A stretch of 64,000 nt of DNA from Gemmatimonadota bacterium (lineage in GTDB: Bacteria > Gemmatimonadota > Gemmatimonadetes > Longimicrobiales > Gaopeijiaceae), in contig SKKN01000016.1 of the NCBI GenBank assembly GCA_007121455.1, positions 87,603 through 151,602 on the forward strand. The letters are read 5' to 3'. Below the pieces are notes generated by a model. It searched no databases. It saw only the letters and a program-made list of their open reading frames with translations, and was not told the origin of the DNA. The stretch's first letter is position 1, and the number at the start of each line of letters is the position of its first letter. This document shows positions 1 through 8,747 of this stretch, piece after piece. A program made the position numbers and the translations under genes.

Positions 1-456
1 CGAGGAGAGTGGCGCGCGACCTTCCATGTGGAGGACGGTGCTGCATTCCTTCATCTGCGGGAGTCGGGGGACGTAGAAGGGATGGAGCGGGTTCGTCGGG
101 TCCTGGAGGCAGTTTCGGCGAGGGTCCGGCGCTCGTTCCGAGTGGTGGAGAAGGACGAGCTCGACGCGCGGGGAGCGGCGCCCGAAGCAGCGCTCGCACT
201 CACGGCCGCGGCTGGCACGGCGTTCACGGAGGATGCTGGAGGAAAGCCGATCCGGGACGGGAGCGGAGGAGCCCACGGACACTTCCCGGACCTCCCCGAA
301 ATGGACACCGGCCTTCTTGCATGGGGCTCCGGGATCCGGGCGGGGGGGAGGCTGCCCGTGGCCGAGCTCACGGACGTCGCGCCGCTTGTAGCGGCACTCC
401 TCGGGGCGGACTTCGTCGCTCCGGACGGACACTTGCCTCGTGAGCTGCTCGACTGA
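1..456 (+). CDS. C-terminal part of a type I phosphodiesterase / nucleotide pyrophosphatase-like enzyme (5' truncated by window)
   Basis: The frame is open from base 1, so only the last 151 codons are visible and the true start lies outside the window. The segment GAHGHFPDLPEMDTGLLAWG resembles the C-terminal metal-binding region of the alkaline phosphatase / ecto-nucleotide pyrophosphatase superfamily. There a Gly-His-Gly motif and a following region about suitable clothing of the active site precede a short C-terminal helix (here VAPLVAALLG). The catalytic N-terminal half cannot be checked. The next gene follows after 38 bases. Family membership is inferred from this short tail and the exact substrate is unknown. 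Confidence 0.55.
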   Translation, partial: RGEWRATFHVEDGAAFLHLRESGDVEGMERVRRVLEAVSARVRRSFRVVEKDELDARGAAPEAALALTAAAGTAFTEDAGGKPIRDGSGGAHGHFPDLPEMDTGLLAWGSGIRAGGRLPVAELTDVAPLVAALLGADFVAPDGHLPRELLD

Positions 457-494
457 CGGGTGGCCGGGAACGGTGAGAAGTGGAGGAGGATCGG

Positions 495-1196
495 ATGAAG
501 CTTTCGTGGAGGATGGGGTCGCTCGGAGTTCTCGTGCTCATTTTTTCCGGCCTGAGCGCCGTGGAGGGATACGCTCAGCAGGAAACACTCCGGATCGTCG
601 AGGACGAGACGGTGCTCTCCGTGGTCGTTCAGACCACGGGCGTCGCGTCGAGGTTCGCGCCGGATCATTTCATCCATGCCGGGCGGTACCACGTCGATTT
701 GACGCTCGACCCAGGCCGACCGGAAGACGCTTCATTCGAGGCGCGGGTGTGGGCCCCCGATCTGGTGGTGAATGACCGCGACCTCCGGGACGAGCTCGAG
801 GCAAGGCTCCTCGAGCTGGGCATTCTGGACGACCCGTACGACGAGATGTCCGAAGAGGACCGGGAGGACGTCTGGACCGCCATGATGATGGAGGGTCAGC
901 TCCATGCGTCGGAGCATCCGTGGATCGAGGTGGAGGCGGTCGATATCCGGCGCACTGACGACGAAGACTTCCCCTGGATCGTCACTGCTGCGCTCATCGC
1001 GCGCGGCACCCGCGTCGAGGCACCGGTCCACGGCCGGATGGAGCGCGAGGGTGAGGCGATCCGGATCGAAGCGTTCGGTGAATTCCACTTCACGGATCTC
1101 GGTATCGAGCCGTACAGCGCGTTCCTGGGCGCCGTAAGAAACCGCGACGCCTTTCACGTTTACCTCACCCTCCTCGCGGAACCGGAAGGGTGCTGA
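495..1196 (+). CDS. Secreted YceI-like protein
   Basis: 233-residue protein with a Sec signal peptide (about residues 1-27, ending near GYAQQ). The pattern of a beta-rich body with paired strands, a central helical linker and an acidic loop is compatible with the YceI family of periplasmic isoprenoid-binding lipocalin-like proteins, but no signature motif is decisive. I chose the ATG at 495 because AGGAGGA lies just upstream; a GTG at 480 is in frame but would place that Shine-Dalgarno sequence inside the gene. It ends 73 bases before the next gene, probably in the same transcript. Confidence 0.6.
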   Translation: MKLSWRMGSLGVLVLIFSGLSAVEGYAQQETLRIVEDETVLSVVVQTTGVASRFAPDHFIHAGRYHVDLTLDPGRPEDASFEARVWAPDLVVNDRDLRDELEARLLELGILDDPYDEMSEEDREDVWTAMMMEGQLHASEHPWIEVEAVDIRRTDDEDFPWIVTAALIARGTRVEAPVHGRMEREGEAIRIEAFGEFHFTDLGIEPYSAFLGAVRNRDAFHVYLTLLAEPEGC

Positions 1197-1269
1197 CCGC
1201 TGGCACCCGACTTGCGACTGCTTCGGCGCTTGGACGGCGAAACGATTCCCATCGAGGAGAAGGGGTGTG

Positions 1270-1632
1270 ATGGCCAGAGAACCGGATCAGCTTCACGGGA
1301 AAGGAACCGGGGGAACCGAGCTTTCCACGGAGGAGGCACGGCTGACCCTGGAGCACCTTCGTGAGCTCGTGGATGAGAGGGAGCCCGGTGCAGCGGCCGA
1401 CGACGAGGACTTGCAGGATCACACGGAACGCATTCTTTCGAGTCTCTCCGCTCTCCCAATCCCGAACGCACTCAAGCGGGAACCTGTCGAGCGCGCCGCC
1501 ACGTGGACCCGGGTCCTGATGACGGAGGGCGGGCACGGGAGACAGGGGGGCCCGGAGCAGATCCGGCTTCTCATCCACGACCAAATCGCCGTGCTTCGGG
1601 ACTTGTTATCGCGGACATTCGATGAGGAGTGA
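1270..1632 (+). CDS. Small helical protein of unknown function
   Basis: 120 residues, acidic, predicted mostly helical, with no signal peptide, membrane segment or cysteine. I do not recognise the family. The ATG at 1270 is preceded by GAGGAGAAGGGG; a GTG directly before it (1267) is also in frame. GC-rich third positions match neighbouring genes, so it is probably a real gene. It lies downstream of the YceI-like gene in the same direction. Confidence 0.6.
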   Translation: MAREPDQLHGKGTGGTELSTEEARLTLEHLRELVDEREPGAAADDEDLQDHTERILSSLSALPIPNALKREPVERAATWTRVLMTEGGHGRQGGPEQIRLLIHDQIAVLRDLLSRTFDEE

Positions 1633-1774
1633 GGACGTGCCCGGATGGTGATCTCTCCTCCCTGAGGTTGACCCGCTCAGGAACTCATTTCGCGCTTGCG
1701 GGGAAGAGTAGAAGCGAGGGTCCGGTTCCTGCCGGGACCGATGGATTGCCAGCGAGCGAGGAGCGAGGCCAGCA

Positions 1775-2164
1775 ATGGGACGGAAGGGAAAGCGCGGGGG
1801 ACGGCAGCAGCAGCGAGTCAAAGGCTTCCGGCCGGGGAAGGAGCCGCCGCACCTGCAGAAGCAGCAGGCCAAGGCACAGCTCGGGAAGGATGCCACCTGG
1901 TCGCAAAAGCAAACGGTGGAAGCCCTCGCCGGAAGGTCGCCTGAGGAGGTACAGACGATGGTCGGCCGCTGGGCGCTGGGCCTCCTCGTCGCGGCGGTGA
2001 CCCTCGGCGTACTCGGGGTCGTGCTCTACCGCTGGTCGATCATCGCGGCGGTGGTGGTCCACGTGCTCGCCGTCGCGGCCGTTTTCCTCTGGTACCGCCT
2101 GCGCCGTCAGCGCGAGCAGTTCGTGAAGATGGCGGAGTCATTCGGGGGAGGTCGCCGTAGTTAG
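1775..2164 (+). CDS. Small membrane protein with basic N-terminus
   Basis: 129 residues. The first 35 are very rich in Lys, Arg and Gln. Two hydrophobic helices follow (about residues 64-83 and 86-106), then a short basic cytoplasmic tail. This is a bitopic-hairpin topology with the basic ends inside. No family is recognised. Its stop overlaps the end of the convergent S41 peptidase gene by 27 bases. Confidence 0.6.
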   Translation: MGRKGKRGGRQQQRVKGFRPGKEPPHLQKQQAKAQLGKDATWSQKQTVEALAGRSPEEVQTMVGRWALGLLVAAVTLGVLGVVLYRWSIIAAVVVHVLAVAAVFLWYRLRRQREQFVKMAESFGGGRRS

Positions 2165-3172
2165 CCCCTCTTCGATCATCTCCTGGAGTTCCCGGGCTCG
2201 GTCGGGATCCTCCGTGGACTCGAGCAGCACGTGCAGGGCGAGTTGGTGCGCGGTTTCGAGCGCCTCGTCCGCGGAAACGTCCACGTCGGGGAGAACACCC
2301 GTGCCTTCCCAGTTCCCGCCCGTGACCGCCCCGATCGCCCGGGCTTCAGCCAGAAACATTACGAACCGGCGATCGAGGCGGTGCACCCTCCCCGGATGGG
2401 CGCCGCCGGCCGTCGTTTCTCCCACCACCTTGGCCCGCCCGAGCTGCTGGAGTACATACGCGAGGCCCTCCCCGGCCGAGAACGTGGACGAGTGGGTGAG
2501 GATGAAGACCGGCTGCTCGGGAAACCGGCCTCCTGCCAACTCCTCCTCGGTCCAGTACTCTTCCGTACGATCCTCCGGACGGTGGTAGACGTCGAACAGG
2601 TGCACCGGCGCTCCGGCATCAAAGAGGTAGCTGGCGAGGAGCGCAACCATCCCGGGGGAGCCTCCTGCGCTCCGGCGCAGGTCGAGGATCAATGCTTCCA
2701 CGTCCTTCAGGAAGGCCGTCGCGCGGTTCGCCGCGTCTTTGGCGAGCTCCGGTTCGATGAACTGACGGATGTCGAGGTAGCCCACATTTCCGGGTAGTAC
2801 CTCCGCGTGCGGCAGGCCGTAGTTCGTGCGACTGAGCCGGACCCTTCGCTCCTCGGGAGTCTCGGTGGCCCCAGTTTGGATGGTCGGCGACGCAGGGTCC
2901 GTGGGCTGCGGGTCGAATGGGACCGATAGGTGCCCGTTGCCACTGACGGACCGGATTCGGTCGCTCAGTCGGACGGCGAACTCGCCCGGATCCGCAGGAG
3001 ACGAGTAGGTCCCCCGCGCGAGGTCCTGCTCGAGCGAATCTGCGAGTGCCCGTCCGACGTCGGGGAAGACGTAGCGCTCGTCGAGGAGTGTGACCATATG
3101 CCGTACGACCCTTTCTTGTTCGGACGTCGAGGCCCGGCTATCTCCGGGCTCCTGAGCGGCAGCGGGGCCCAC
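2138..3172 (-). CDS. S41 family C-terminal processing-type peptidase
   Basis: The visible protein has an N-terminal tricorn/CTP helical region, a GYLDIRQF strand, the core ALILDLRRSAGGSPG segment and the serine-nucleophile motif SSTFSAGEG, followed by GETTAGGAHPG. These are hallmarks of peptidase family S41 (tail-specific proteases and IRBP-like). It lacks an obvious PDZ domain. The GTG at 3172 is the first start in frame, but the in-frame bases just upstream encode a signal-peptide core (TLTLLLSLLVGPAAAQ). That stretch has no ATG or GTG in its frame. An ATG at 3288 with GGAGGAA upstream sits in a different frame, so a frameshift or unusual start is possible. It is predicted to be periplasmic. 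Confidence 0.8.
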   Translation of the reverse strand: MGPAAAQEPGDSRASTSEQERVVRHMVTLLDERYVFPDVGRALADSLEQDLARGTYSSPADPGEFAVRLSDRIRSVSGNGHLSVPFDPQPTDPASPTIQTGATETPEERRVRLSRTNYGLPHAEVLPGNVGYLDIRQFIEPELAKDAANRATAFLKDVEALILDLRRSAGGSPGMVALLASYLFDAGAPVHLFDVYHRPEDRTEEYWTEEELAGGRFPEQPVFILTHSSTFSAGEGLAYVLQQLGRAKVVGETTAGGAHPGRVHRLDRRFVMFLAEARAIGAVTGGNWEGTGVLPDVDVSADEALETAHQLALHVLLESTEDPDRARELQEMIEEGLTTATSPE

Positions 3173-3397
3173 GAGGAGCGAAAGGAGCAGGGTGAGAGTC
3201 GGCGAGCATGATTGGCAGGTGACGCACGGGTCCTGGCGTGTAGTGGGGCACTGTACGGGCGACGGGTATCGTGGGCATGGATGATTTCCTCCATTGCGCT
3301 TCGGACACGAATCACACGGTCGCTCCGAGGCCGCTCGGACGCTCGCGCATCCGACGGGCCTCGCGGCTCAACGTGGACTGGACGTTCGGAGCGGCTG
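3173..3397. other. Upstream region of the S41 peptidase, possible displaced start
   Basis: On the minus strand this stretch holds a good Shine-Dalgarno (GGAGGAA) seven bases before an ATG at 3288. That frame runs through the signal-peptide region in the wrong phase and would need a one-base shift near 3200 to join the peptidase. No other gene is convincing here. Confidence 0.35.
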
Positions 3398-3781
3398 CTA
3401 ACCGACGCGAAGGGGAGGACCGCGGGAGAGGTTGGAGGTCTGGTGGAGTATGGACCGGAGGGGGAGAGGTGAGGTGGCAGGAGCCGATGGCCGCTCATGC
3501 CGGGCGTCTGCGGCCTCGGCGAAGACTGGATGCTGCCGGTCGGGTCCGGCAAAACGCCAGCCGGTCCCATCGTGCAGCTCCAGCTTCAACGATACGCTGA
3601 TCACGCGGGACGAAGGAACAGCGTGAAGTGCGGGGAACTGGAGCTCGGAGGCTTCCGCCTCCCTGCTTTCCATGCCCGGGCCCTTCTCGTCCGGCACCGG
3701 GTCGATAGCCGTAACCCACCCGATCGCGAGCAGGACCGCGAAGATCCAAGTCACGGTCTCGGAACGAGGAGATGCGTTCAT
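3398..3781 (-). CDS. Small membrane-anchored or secreted protein, unknown
   Basis: 127 residues starting at the ATG at 3781, eight bases after the stop of the upstream lipoprotein gene on the same strand. It begins with a hydrophobic segment (TWIFAVLLAIGWVTAI, about residues 10-25) that could be a signal peptide or anchor. The remainder is polar and its last 40 residues look low-complexity. No clear Shine-Dalgarno is present, so translation would rely on coupling. Codon third positions are GC-rich as in real genes. No family is recognised, and the C-terminal part may be a chance extension. Confidence 0.4.
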   Translation of the reverse strand: MNASPRSETVTWIFAVLLAIGWVTAIDPVPDEKGPGMESREAEASELQFPALHAVPSSRVISVSLKLELHDGTGWRFAGPDRQHPVFAEAADARHERPSAPATSPLPLRSILHQTSNLSRGPPLRVG

Positions 3782-3788
3782 CTTGGCG

Positions 3789-4808
3789 TCATGGCTCCGA
3801 GGACTCGGCCAGGGGTCCAAGGCGGGTCTCGACCAGATCGTAGACGAAGAGCTCCGCGATGAGCGAGCCCGGTGCTTCCCTATGGAACTCGATCTGCCAG
3901 GTTCCGGCTGGGGCTTCGGCGCCGAACGTACTCAGGCTCAGGGGCGGGTCCCCCGGGCGAGGGGTGAAGGACTCCTCGAAAATGCTCCCGTCGGGGGCTG
4001 TCGCGGCGATCCGGTACGTTCCGCTGGCGGCCTCCCGGTCGTACGCTCCGAGGACGAGGCCCAGGGACCCGTGGGAGGCAGTGCGTTCCACCTCGACGGA
4101 CGATGTTGGGGGCTCGTGACCGCCATGCTGCACGCCTCTCGAGGGCCGTGAGTCGAAGAGCGCGAGTTCGATGCCGACCGGAGTCTTCACGAGGCCCTCG
4201 TAGTCGAACCCGTGATCGACGACCCGGAAGCCCAGACCCAGGGCTTCTTCCTGAAGCTCGGAGATCATACCCCTACGCGCATCGTAGACGAGCTCGATTC
4301 GATCTCGCTCGCCGACCATGGTGATGTATGCCCTGTTCCCCCTCACGCGCGTGACCTCGGCCTCCACGTCGTATCCATGGAAATCCGCCGACCAGGTCCG
4401 GCCGGGCTCCAATGGGAATCGGAGCGCTTCGAAGTCGTCCCACATGACCCGCCATGCAAAGGTCTCGAGGTCGATGTCCCCGAGCGGAGGGATATGGAGC
4501 ACGAGAAAGTCGTGGCGAAAGTCCGAGTCGGGCATTCCGAATCTCGCCGTACCTTCGGCTCGGTCCGTGACGACCAGCGTCGTTTCGTAGGACGTTCCGC
4601 TCAGCCCCGAGCTTACCTCGATCCTCCACCACTCCCCGGTGCGCGGGTCGGGAGGCACGTCGAGCGAGCGCCCTTCCGTCAGAGCTGCCACTGCGGCGTC
4701 GATCGGTGGCTCCGCCTCGGCGCACCCAAGGATACCTCCGGAGAGGACCGCGACTGCCAGAAGAGGCACGTGGAGCAGGTGGCGGGACCGCTTCCTGTTC
4801 AGATCCAT
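3789..4808 (-). CDS. Lipoprotein of unknown function
   Basis: A signal peptide with lipobox LSGGILGC shows export and lipidation, which Lgt encoded at about 60.7 kb could perform. The mature part is beta-rich. It ends in a possible Ig-like or PKD-like C-terminal region (about the last 100 residues) with a TYRIAATAPDG strand pattern. The start at MDLNRKRSRH (4808) gives an ideal basic n-region; ATGs at 4817 and 4850 are in frame and cannot be excluded. No enzymatic motif is seen. It is probably cotranscribed with the small gene downstream. Confidence 0.65.
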   Translation of the reverse strand: MDLNRKRSRHLLHVPLLAVAVLSGGILGCAEAEPPIDAAVAALTEGRSLDVPPDPRTGEWWRIEVSSGLSGTSYETTLVVTDRAEGTARFGMPDSDFRHDFLVLHIPPLGDIDLETFAWRVMWDDFEALRFPLEPGRTWSADFHGYDVEAEVTRVRGNRAYITMVGERDRIELVYDARRGMISELQEEALGLGFRVVDHGFDYEGLVKTPVGIELALFDSRPSRGVQHGGHEPPTSSVEVERTASHGSLGLVLGAYDREAASGTYRIAATAPDGSIFEESFTPRPGDPPLSLSTFGAEAPAGTWQIEFHREAPGSLIAELFVYDLVETRLGPLAESSEP

Positions 4809-4884
4809 TCCATCCATCCTGCTGCGGGGGCCCTGGCCGATTTCCATCAAAGCGCCCGCTCGGATGAGAAGTCAAGGCTCTCGT

Positions 4885-5265
4885 TCAAAAATGGAGGTAC
4901 ACCCCCCACGCCAGTACCCCTGCCCCGCCCACCATGAGAATGGTCCCGGCATCCCCCCCGACGAGGGCGCCGGCGAGAAGCAGCGTGCCCCCGGCGGCCA
5001 TGAGGGGTACGGAGCCGCGGGTGGTCGTCTGAACCAGCGAGGTCGGGGCTGCGAGTGACTCGGATCGATCGATGGTTTCCGCCATTGAGTCGCTCGATGC
5101 GAAGAGGCCCACCGAGCCGGCCTCGGGCTGCAGCGCGGCGGCAGCCGAAGCATGCGCTGAGCCCGGCTCGGGCATAATCTCCTGTGCGGCCCCGGCCGCG
5201 GGAAGGAACAGGCCGATCGCGGCCAGCAGGAACGCAGCTCGGAGTTTTTGGGTCGATGAGGTCAT
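4885..5265 (-). CDS. Small secreted protein with C-terminal membrane segments
   Basis: 126 residues. The signal peptide (AAFLLAAIGLFLPAAGAAQ) is followed by an Ala/Ser-rich linker. Two Gly-rich hydrophobic segments follow (about residues 88-103 and 107-124). The protein ends in GVYLHF. The start at 5265 fits the signal peptide; upstream in-frame codons would add 50 unlikely residues. It is divergent from the response regulator at 5346, sharing an 80-base promoter region. Family unknown. Confidence 0.6.
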   Translation of the reverse strand: MTSSTQKLRAAFLLAAIGLFLPAAGAAQEIMPEPGSAHASAAAALQPEAGSVGLFASSDSMAETIDRSESLAAPTSLVQTTTRGSVPLMAAGGTLLLAGALVGGDAGTILMVGGAGVLAWGVYLHF

Positions 5266-5345
5266 CTTCGGTCCGGGTTGGCATGGGTGTGTGAGGGCTT
5301 GAAGAGCGAAACGTGCACAGGCGATCTCCCAGAGGCAACCGACGG

Positions 5346-6047
5346 ATGAGCGAACGCATACTCGTGGTGGAAGACGAACCGGACATCTCCGCGCTCGTTG
5401 CTTATCACCTCGCACGTGAATCGTACCGGGTTCGCACGGCCTCCGACGGAGCGGAAGCCCTCGAAGCCGTGAAGCGCGAGCGGCCCGACCTCCTCGTTCT
5501 CGACCTGATGCTTCCGGGGATGTCCGGCCTCGACGTCCTGAGGGAGCTTCGAGGCCGTCCAGAGTACGAGAGCCTGCCTGTCATTCTCCTCACGGCGAGG
5601 AAGGAAGAGGGGGACCGGGTGGAAGGACTTCGCCTTGGAGCTGACGATTACGTGGCGAAGCCCTTCTCACCCCAGGAGCTTGTGCTCCGAGTGCAGGCTG
5701 TGCTCCGGCGTGTGCGCCAGCACCCGCCGAGTGGCGGCGGGGGAGCGCTGCTCCAGGTAGGGCCCGTGGTGATCGATACTGACGCGGCGCGGGTGGAGGT
5801 GGAAGGCCGAAGGCTCGATCTGACTCCGACCGAGCACCGCCTGCTGACGATCCTGCTCGAGCGGCGGGGACGGGTGCAGAGCCGGCGCCAGCTCCTCGAG
5901 GCGGTGTGGGATACGACGGCAAACATCACCACTCGCACAGTGGACATGCATGTCCAGCGGCTTCGCACCAAGCTCGGCGCCGCCGCGCCGTGGCTCGAGA
6001 CCGTGCGTGGGTTCGGGTACCGGTTCCGCACCGAACCTCCCTCTTGA
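5346..6047 (+). CDS. PhoB-like response regulator (OmpR/PhoB family), copy 1
   Basis: 233 residues. The N-terminal receiver has the acidic pocket EDE, the phosphoacceptor Asp53 in LLVLDLMLPG, a TAR switch motif and the KPF lysine. The C-terminal winged helix (about residues 130-230) contains the TRTVDMHVQRLRTKLG recognition region typical of PhoB/PhoP-type regulators. The ATG at 5346 follows AGAGGCAACC. The cognate kinase gene starts 22 bases downstream. With PHO boxes, pstSCAB-phoU and an alkaline phosphatase nearby, a phosphate-starvation role is the best inference, but which of the two regulators is the true PhoB cannot be told. Confidence 0.9.
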   Translation: MSERILVVEDEPDISALVAYHLARESYRVRTASDGAEALEAVKRERPDLLVLDLMLPGMSGLDVLRELRGRPEYESLPVILLTARKEEGDRVEGLRLGADDYVAKPFSPQELVLRVQAVLRRVRQHPPSGGGGALLQVGPVVIDTDAARVEVEGRRLDLTPTEHRLLTILLERRGRVQSRRQLLEAVWDTTANITTRTVDMHVQRLRTKLGAAAPWLETVRGFGYRFRTEPPS

Positions 6048-6069
6048 ACAGGCTGAGCCTCTGACCCCG

Positions 6070-7806
6070 ATGCGGCTCCGTGCTCACCACAAGCTCTTTC
6101 TGAGCTACAGCCTGCTCGTTGCTGCCGTGGTCGTGGCTCTCACCGTCGGCGTCGACCGGAGCCTCCGGGCACCCCTTCTCGACCAGGCCCGCGACGAGCT
6201 CCTGAGGGAAATCGCCCTGGGCCGCGAAATCTACGATGGCTCTCCGGAGGTCCACCCGGATTCCCTCGCACGTCACCTCGGGAGCATCACAGGCCACCGC
6301 GTGACCGTGATCGAACCGACTGGGAGGGTGATCGGAGACTCCGGTGTGGAGCCGGATGAAGTCGCGGCCCTGGAGGACCATTTCGGTCGCCCGGAGGTGC
6401 GGAGCGCGCTGTCCGACGGTCGAGGGGTGTTCATTCGCGAAAGCGTTTCGGTCGGAACCGAGCTCCTATACGCGGCGGTGCTCACGGACCGGGGCGACGT
6501 GCTCCGCTTCGCCGTGGGGATCGACGAGATCGAGGAGGCGGTCGCCGGGGTTCGCCGGCAGGTTCTGCAGGTCGGGGCGATCGCGCTCCTCCTCGGCGGG
6601 CTCTTCTCGCTCGGATTCAGCGCTGCCGTGACGGGACCCCTGCGACGAATCCAAAGCACCGCATCTGCGATGGCGGGGGGCGATTTGACCCGAAGGGTTC
6701 GGAGCTGGCGGAGAGACGAGCTGGGGGATCTCGGGGCGGCTCTCGATGCCCTCGCCGACGAGCTCCAGATCCGGCTGGGTCAACTCGAGGACGAGCGGGA
6801 GGAGATGCGGGCTCTGATCGACTCGATGTTGGAGGGGGTGCTTGCGGTGGATGACGAGGCGGTGATCGTCCGCGCGAACCCGGCGGCACGGAGGATGTTC
6901 GGTCTCGACAGGGAGTTTCGGAGCGCCCGGGTCGAAGAAGTCGCCCGCAGGACCGCGTTCGTGACCCTGGTCCGCCGAGCTGCTCGCGGTGAGGCTCTCC
7001 CACCCACCGAACTCACCCATGACGACAAGCATTTTCTGGTGACGGCAGCTCCTCTCCCGAGGGGAGGCGCCGTGCTCGTGTTTCTCGACACGACCGAGCT
7101 TCGGCGCCTGGAGGGCGTTCGAAGAGATTTCGTGGCGAACGTCTCCCATGAGTTGAAGACCCCGCTCACCGTGATTCGGGGGCACAGCGAGACATTGACC
7201 GACGACGACCTCCCTCCTGAACTCCGGAAGAGGTTCTCCGAGACACTCCGGAAGAACGCGGATCGGTTGCACGAGATCCTGGACGATCTCCTGGACCTGT
7301 CGCGGATCGAATCCGGAGGCTGGGTGCCCGACCCCGCTCGGGTGCATATCGAGAGCGTGGCGCGCGAAGCGTGGCAGCCGTTCGGGGAATCCGCCGAGGA
7401 GCGCCGGATTGCGTTCGAGGTGCGGGTTCCGCCCGAGGCAGGGCAGGTGAAGGCCGACCCCCAGGCAGTGCATCAGGTACTCTCCAACCTCTTTGGCAAC
7501 GCGATCCGCTACACACCGGAAGGGGGGCGAATCGAAATCGTCGCTCGAAGAAAGGAGGACGGCTGGATCGAGGTGGAGGTGGGCGACACGGGGAGCGGGA
7601 TTCCCGGTGCTCACCTCGACCGGGTCTTCGAGCGCTTCTACCGGGTGGATCCCGCGCGTTCCCGGGCCGAGGGTGGGACCGGGCTCGGCCTCTCCATCGT
7701 CCGGCACCTCGTGGAGCGGCACGGAGGCCAGGTGTGGGCGGAGAGCGAGCTCGAGCGGGGGACGAGGATCTTCTTCACCCTTCCGGGAATGGACCCCGGG
7801 CGGTAG
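6070..7806 (+). CDS. PhoR-like membrane sensor histidine kinase
   Basis: 578 residues. Domains in order are: membrane helix (about 9-30), periplasmic or extracytoplasmic sensor (31-170), second helix (about 172-195), HAMP linker, PAS-like domain (about 250-345), HisKA with phospho-acceptor His360 in NVSHELKTPL, and a HATPase domain. The HATPase shows an N box (NLFGNAIRYTPEGG), G1 (GDTGSGI), F box (FERFYR) and G2 (GGTGLGL). This is the PhoR/WalK layout. The ATG at 6070 lies just after the regulator stop. It probably phosphorylates one or both flanking PhoB-like regulators. Confidence 0.92.
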   Translation: MRLRAHHKLFLSYSLLVAAVVVALTVGVDRSLRAPLLDQARDELLREIALGREIYDGSPEVHPDSLARHLGSITGHRVTVIEPTGRVIGDSGVEPDEVAALEDHFGRPEVRSALSDGRGVFIRESVSVGTELLYAAVLTDRGDVLRFAVGIDEIEEAVAGVRRQVLQVGAIALLLGGLFSLGFSAAVTGPLRRIQSTASAMAGGDLTRRVRSWRRDELGDLGAALDALADELQIRLGQLEDEREEMRALIDSMLEGVLAVDDEAVIVRANPAARRMFGLDREFRSARVEEVARRTAFVTLVRRAARGEALPPTELTHDDKHFLVTAAPLPRGGAVLVFLDTTELRRLEGVRRDFVANVSHELKTPLTVIRGHSETLTDDDLPPELRKRFSETLRKNADRLHEILDDLLDLSRIESGGWVPDPARVHIESVAREAWQPFGESAEERRIAFEVRVPPEAGQVKADPQAVHQVLSNLFGNAIRYTPEGGRIEIVARRKEDGWIEVEVGDTGSGIPGAHLDRVFERFYRVDPARSRAEGGTGLGLSIVRHLVERHGGQVWAESELERGTRIFFTLPGMDPGR

Positions 7807-7933
7807 TGCAGAACCCGCTCCGGCGTTCGATGGGGTCGAGTGCCGCGGGCACACGCCATGGGCCGGCGTCCGTGACCTTCACGTTACGAAAATCCGGTGC
7901 GCGTCGTGACGACAGGCGCGTATCGTTTCCTGC

Positions 7934-8686
7934 ATGACGATCGCCCCGCGGATTCTCGTGATCGAAGACGAAGCCGATATTGCCGCGCTCGTCGCGTATC
8001 AACTCACGCGCGAAGGGTTCAGGGTGGAGACCGCGGCTGACGGCATCCAGGGCCTGCACGCCGTGCGCCGGGAGATTCCCGACCTCATCGTCCTCGACCG
8101 AATGGTTCCAGAGCTCACGGGCGACGAGGTGCTCGCCATTCTTAGAGGGGAGCTGGCCACCCGGGGCATCCCGGTCCTCGTTCTGACGGCGAAGAGGGAG
8201 CAGGAGGACCGGATCGAGGGGCTCGAGCTCGGTGCGGACGACTACCTCACCAAGCCCTTCAGCCCGCGCGAGCTCGTCCTCCGGGTGCAGGCGCTTCTTC
8301 GGCGTATCGACCAGGGGTCCAGTGAGGCCGGCGGTAAACTGCTCCGCGTCGGTCCCCTCGCGATCGACCCGAGTTGTCACCTCGCCCTGATCGACGGTGA
8401 GGAGATGAGCCTCACGCCGACCGAGTTCAAGCTTCTGCAGACGTTGGTCGAGCGGGTGGGCCGGACGCAAAGTCGGCAGCAGCTCCTGGAGCGTGCATGG
8501 GAACTGGACGCGGACGTCGCCGATCGGATCCAGACCCGTACCGTGGACATGCACGTTCGGCGCCTGCGAGCCAAGCTGGGTCGCTGCGGGGAGTGGCTCG
8601 AGACGGTCCGCGGATTCGGCTATCGGCTGCGGCTTCCGAAGGGGGAAGAAGATCGAATTCGCAGCCGCGGAACGGCGACCCCTTGA
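7934..8686 (+). CDS. PhoB-like response regulator, copy 2
   Basis: 250 residues and the same architecture as the regulator at 5346. The acidic pair is followed by Asp55 in LIVLDRMVPE, TAK and KPF motifs, and a C-terminal winged helix with TRTVDMHVRRLRAKLG. The beta3-alpha3 loop (DRMVPELTG) differs from the DLMLPGMSG of copy 1, so the two may differ in kinase contacts. The 127-base gap after the kinase gene suggests its own promoter. The alkaline phosphatase gene starts 61 bases downstream. Confidence 0.9.
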   Translation: MTIAPRILVIEDEADIAALVAYQLTREGFRVETAADGIQGLHAVRREIPDLIVLDRMVPELTGDEVLAILRGELATRGIPVLVLTAKREQEDRIEGLELGADDYLTKPFSPRELVLRVQALLRRIDQGSSEAGGKLLRVGPLAIDPSCHLALIDGEEMSLTPTEFKLLQTLVERVGRTQSRQQLLERAWELDADVADRIQTRTVDMHVRRLRAKLGRCGEWLETVRGFGYRLRLPKGEEDRIRSRGTATP

Positions 8687-8747
8687 TCGGCAAGCGATTG
8701 CGGTCGGAAAATTTCGAAGACACCCATACCCTTACGTTGAGAAAAAA

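Noticed and set aside
7861..7910. GTTAC and GTGAC half-sites before the second PhoB-like regulator
   Set aside because: They are 23 bases apart, out of the 11-base register seen in the other PHO boxes, so I did not call an operator.
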